Shown one piece after another: positions 61,186 to 64,000 of a DNA stretch of 64,000 bases. Origin of the DNA: Flectobacillus major DSM 103 (GTDB taxonomy: Bacteria > Bacteroidota > Bacteroidia > Cytophagales > Spirosomataceae). Made by a program: the position numbers and the translations under genes. The notes beneath the pieces are model-generated. The model was not told the DNA's origin. It did not search any database and was given only the letters and a program-made list of their open reading frames with translations. Location of the stretch: contig NZ_KE386491.1 in NCBI RefSeq assembly GCF_000427405.1, forward strand, positions 3,662,790-3,726,789, given 5' to 3'. Each line of letters opens with the position of its first letter. Position 1 is the stretch's first letter.

Positions 61186-64000
61186 ATGTCTTCAATAATT
61201 AACGATAAATTAGAAAAATTTCTCAAAGGTAATTCTCTTCCCAAAATACTAGCACGGGGTACTCAGATTTACAGAGATAAGGGTTGTTCTTTAGAAAATG
61301 TACAAACAGAAGGCAATGGCGATGCAAAATTTAGAGTAAAAAGCGATAGTTCTACCCAACATTATCTAGTAGAGATAAAAAATTGGAACACTGCTGCTAT
61401 CCAAACCAAATGTAATTGTAATTATGATTGGGGCGGAATCTGTAAACACCGTGTTTCTGCTATTTTAACCTTGAAGGAATACCTCAAAACTAATCCTAAG
61501 ATAATAGCACAAAAACCAAAGTTTATTACGGCACAGCATATTGTCAAAATTTCCTCTTTCGACGACTGGTCGCTCAAGCAATTAGTAAACGACGAAGATT
61601 GGAAAAACCGAACCGATACACATTATCATGTCAATATTGTTCAGGCTATCAATGGTATTGCCGAAGTAGAAGTACAAAAGGGTAATAAAACCTTTCAGGT
61701 AAAGTTTGAGAAACTTCGTTTTAATCAAGAATTCTTTACGGCTTGTTCGTGCGAAGAGTCGATTGATGCACAATTATGCTCGCACAAATTTCATGCCCTA
61801 TTAGCTATTCGAGAGCGATTTGGCAATTATAACCCATTCGATAGAATGAGGGATTATACCGCCGAAAAAAATAAGCTCCTTCAAGAATACGGCTTCAGCT
61901 TGGAAGATGATTTAAAAGGAAAATTTGATTTCAAAATCAATAGTGATGGCTCTGTAACACTTATCAAACTCGACAAAACCATCCAAAAAATTAGTTCCTT
62001 CCAAAACTGGCGAATTATTAATAACAAAATATTTAGGCCTGAAGAGTACTCCTTCCAGCTCAATATAGAAGAAGAACTCAATACCGAACCACGCGAGATT
62101 ATCTATGTCATTTATTTTAAAGATGCCAGCTATCTCAACGATGTTCAGTTAGAAACATATTCGTGTAAGGTAAATACACAGGGGAAAATGTCTTCGTTCA
62201 AATCTTTTGATACAGCACAATTCAAGGATTTCCCTCAACTTTCAGAAGAAGATATTCAACTTATTTCAACCATTAATAGTATCAATGCCGACGGAATTCA
62301 GAGTTTTGCTAAACGCAAAGAAATTCGTTTAAACTATTTTCACGAATACCTCGACCGTGAACAGGTTTCGGCCGATACCCTTCCTATTATCGAAGAGTAC
62401 ATCAGCAAACAACTCGATAAAGTATTTAACCTTTTACAAAATAAAAAAGTGTATGTAAGTAATTCACCTTATTTTAGTACACACCACGAACTCAACCCTA
62501 TTACTTTATCAAGCGAACGTATTATTCCTTTCTTTACCCTCCGTGAAGATTCCGAATTTGTTATTCTGGAAGGTTATACTCGCATTTATAAAAAAAGAAT
62601 CCGTTTGGCTTCATTGAGTAACCCTAATAGCTACTGGATTCGAGAGTATGGCAACCAACTACACAAAGTAGCCAATCCAGAGGTGGCCAATCTATTACAT
62701 TATCTGTCTAATCAAGGTATTATAAAAGTCAGAAAAAGCGATTTTGAAGGTTTCTTACAAGATTTTATTATGCCACTTAGTGAGAAATTTTCTATTGAAA
62801 TTGCTCTCAACGATAACGTAGATAAAAAACCACTATATTTTTCTACTATCAAACTTCATCTCAAGGAAGAGGAAAATAACCTTATCTTCATTCCGAAGTT
62901 TACCTATACCGAATTATCGCCTGAAGAAATTGCTATTCAACAGGAAGTATCAACCAAAAAGGTTTCAAAAAGAACAAAAACACCCGACATTCCAAAACCT
63001 ATTACCGTTTTAGAGTTTTCGCACGACCACAAAACCAACCGTTTTGATTACCAACACGGTAAGGTTATTATTCAAGAACGTAACCCCGAGCAAGAACAGT
63101 CTTTTTATGAAATAATACAAAACCAACACGAAGCTTTTAAGCAACAAACTCAATACCCCTTCTTTCATTTATCATTCAACGATGTACTGAAAGATGGCTG
63201 GCTTTTTACATTTTTTGAAGAAATGAAAAAAGCTGATATTAAAATTTATGGTATTCAAGAGCTTAAAAAGTTTCGTTACAACCCACATAAAGCCAACTTC
63301 TCCGTAAAATCTAGCTCAGGTATTGACTGGTTTGATATGAAGATTGAAATACAATTTGGCGAGCAAACAGTGTCTTTGAAAGATATACAGAAAGCTGTAT
63401 TAAAAAAACAGAATTATGTCGAGCTAAAAGATGGCACACTGGGGCTTTTACCAGAAGAATGGTTAGTCAAATATGAGCATATTTTTAAGTTGGGTAAAAT
63501 CAAGGGAGATAACATACAAGTATCAAAACTTCATTTTTCATTATTAGATGATTTAGGAACAGATATTAATGAGTTTGAAATTCAACATGAGATATTTGAG
63601 AAAAAGCAAAAGCTCCTTCATTTCAAACAATTACCCAACGTTCCGATTCCTGTCAATGTAAACGCTCAATTGCGGGATTACCAGTTAGAAGGTTTTAAAT
63701 GGCTTAATTTCCTCGATGAATTTAATTGGGGAGGTATTTTGGCCGATGATATGGGTTTAGGTAAAACCCTACAAATGCTTGCTTTTTTACAAGAACAGCA
63801 AAACAAACATAGTAGTACAACCAATTTGGTTATTTTGCCTACTACCCTAATATTTAACTGGCAAGCCGAAGCAACCAAATTTTGCCCCGACTTAAAGCTA
63901 TTTGTTCACCGTGGGGGTACTCGCCAAAAATCTAATGACCATTGGCATGATTTCGATATTATTTTAACTACTTATGGTATGATTCGCTCTGATGTTGAGC
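61186..64000 (+). CDS. SWIM zinc-finger / SNF2-family helicase (3' end beyond window)
   Basis: This gene runs open to the window edge (938 codons seen), so the product is partial. Two SWIM zinc fingers open the protein: C76-x-C78...C86-x-H88 (CNCNYDWGGICKHR) and C187-x-C189...C198-x-H200. A long unassigned middle region follows. The SNF2 ATPase begins near residue 826 (LRDYQLEGFKWLNFL) with Walker A DDMGLGKTLQ near 853-862, then VILPTTLIFNWQAEATKF and IILTTYGMIRSDVE. Walker B (DEAQ) and the second helicase lobe must lie outside. Such proteins act on DNA as motors, and the specific role is unknown. Confidence 0.92.
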   Translation, partial: MSSIINDKLEKFLKGNSLPKILARGTQIYRDKGCSLENVQTEGNGDAKFRVKSDSSTQHYLVEIKNWNTAAIQTKCNCNYDWGGICKHRVSAILTLKEYLKTNPKIIAQKPKFITAQHIVKISSFDDWSLKQLVNDEDWKNRTDTHYHVNIVQAINGIAEVEVQKGNKTFQVKFEKLRFNQEFFTACSCEESIDAQLCSHKFHALLAIRERFGNYNPFDRMRDYTAEKNKLLQEYGFSLEDDLKGKFDFKINSDGSVTLIKLDKTIQKISSFQNWRIINNKIFRPEEYSFQLNIEEELNTEPREIIYVIYFKDASYLNDVQLETYSCKVNTQGKMSSFKSFDTAQFKDFPQLSEEDIQLISTINSINADGIQSFAKRKEIRLNYFHEYLDREQVSADTLPIIEEYISKQLDKVFNLLQNKKVYVSNSPYFSTHHELNPITLSSERIIPFFTLREDSEFVILEGYTRIYKKRIRLASLSNPNSYWIREYGNQLHKVANPEVANLLHYLSNQGIIKVRKSDFEGFLQDFIMPLSEKFSIEIALNDNVDKKPLYFSTIKLHLKEEENNLIFIPKFTYTELSPEEIAIQQEVSTKKVSKRTKTPDIPKPITVLEFSHDHKTNRFDYQHGKVIIQERNPEQEQSFYEIIQNQHEAFKQQTQYPFFHLSFNDVLKDGWLFTFFEEMKKADIKIYGIQELKKFRYNPHKANFSVKSSSGIDWFDMKIEIQFGEQTVSLKDIQKAVLKKQNYVELKDGTLGLLPEEWLVKYEHIFKLGKIKGDNIQVSKLHFSLLDDLGTDINEFEIQHEIFEKKQKLLHFKQLPNVPIPVNVNAQLRDYQLEGFKWLNFLDEFNWGGILADDMGLGKTLQMLAFLQEQQNKHSSTTNLVILPTTLIFNWQAEATKFCPDLKLFVHRGGTRQKSNDHWHDFDIILTTYGMIRSDVE

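Noticed and set aside
1-64000. tRNA, rRNA and known riboswitches
   Set aside because: Reading the intergenic regions on both strands gave no cloverleaf, rRNA segment or recognisable riboswitch core. A tRNAscan or Rfam search would be needed to exclude weak cases.

Overview
The window is a moderately AT-rich chromosomal segment of a Bacteroidota bacterium, most likely of the order Cytophagales (family Spirosomataceae or a relative). This placement is an inference. It rests on PorP/SprF and gliding-type (type IX secretion, T9SS) C-terminal domain proteins, two PorE-like OmpA proteins, LVIVD and DUF349 proteins, bacteroidetal promoters of the TTG-N19/20-TAnnTTTG type, and weak Shine-Dalgarno signals. 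I found no rRNA, tRNA, CRISPR array, transposase or phage module. About fifty protein genes are supported. Most are housekeeping or envelope genes.

Layout. 1-2.8 kb: trpC-trpF-trpB. 2.8-12.1 kb: a DUF349 protein, EttA, PorP/SprF and a 1396-residue T9SS cargo protein. 12.4-14.6 kb: trpA (cut off from trpB and inverted) with mpl. 15-17.3 kb: arginine decarboxylase behind a leader with a short upstream ORF, a 42-residue lipoprotein and a MerC-like protein behind a palindromic operator. 17.7-22 kb: one minus-strand transcription unit running from an ECF sigma factor through an anti-sigma-like protein and lipoproteins to an outer-membrane barrel. 22.2-28.8 kb: gatB, a TlpA-type thioredoxin, proC and rnr. 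29-38 kb: HAD phosphatase, membrane protein, amidase, NTF2-like protein, nagA, methionine aminotransferase, lipoprotein, GH3 ligase and rnhB. 38.4-48.3 kb: two PorE-like proteins flanking an aquaporin, ruvB, DUF2306, an outer-membrane barrel and dihydroorotase. 48.6-50.5 kb: a pseudouridine synthase with eight 31-residue repeats and an apparent frameshift. 50.6-64 kb: TonB-like protein, PF04020 protein, hisHAF-hisIE behind a histidine leader peptide, DUF72, zinc metalloprotease, ComEC, and the 5' part of a SWIM/SNF2 helicase that runs off the window.

The most notable signal is non-coding. A 260-281 bp element with imperfect terminal inverted repeats occurs three times (12135-12415, 17327-17592 inverted, 44571-44830). 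Every copy lies exactly between two convergently transcribed genes. Each carries the same central hairpin, whose arms differ between copies by compensatory base changes, so the structure appears to be maintained. I read it as a dispersed MITE-like element that also acts as a bidirectional terminator. Other regulatory finds are the his leader peptide with four consecutive His codons and a downstream hairpin, a possible leader-peptide attenuator before arginine decarboxylase, and a Fur/Zur-like palindrome inside the merC promoter.
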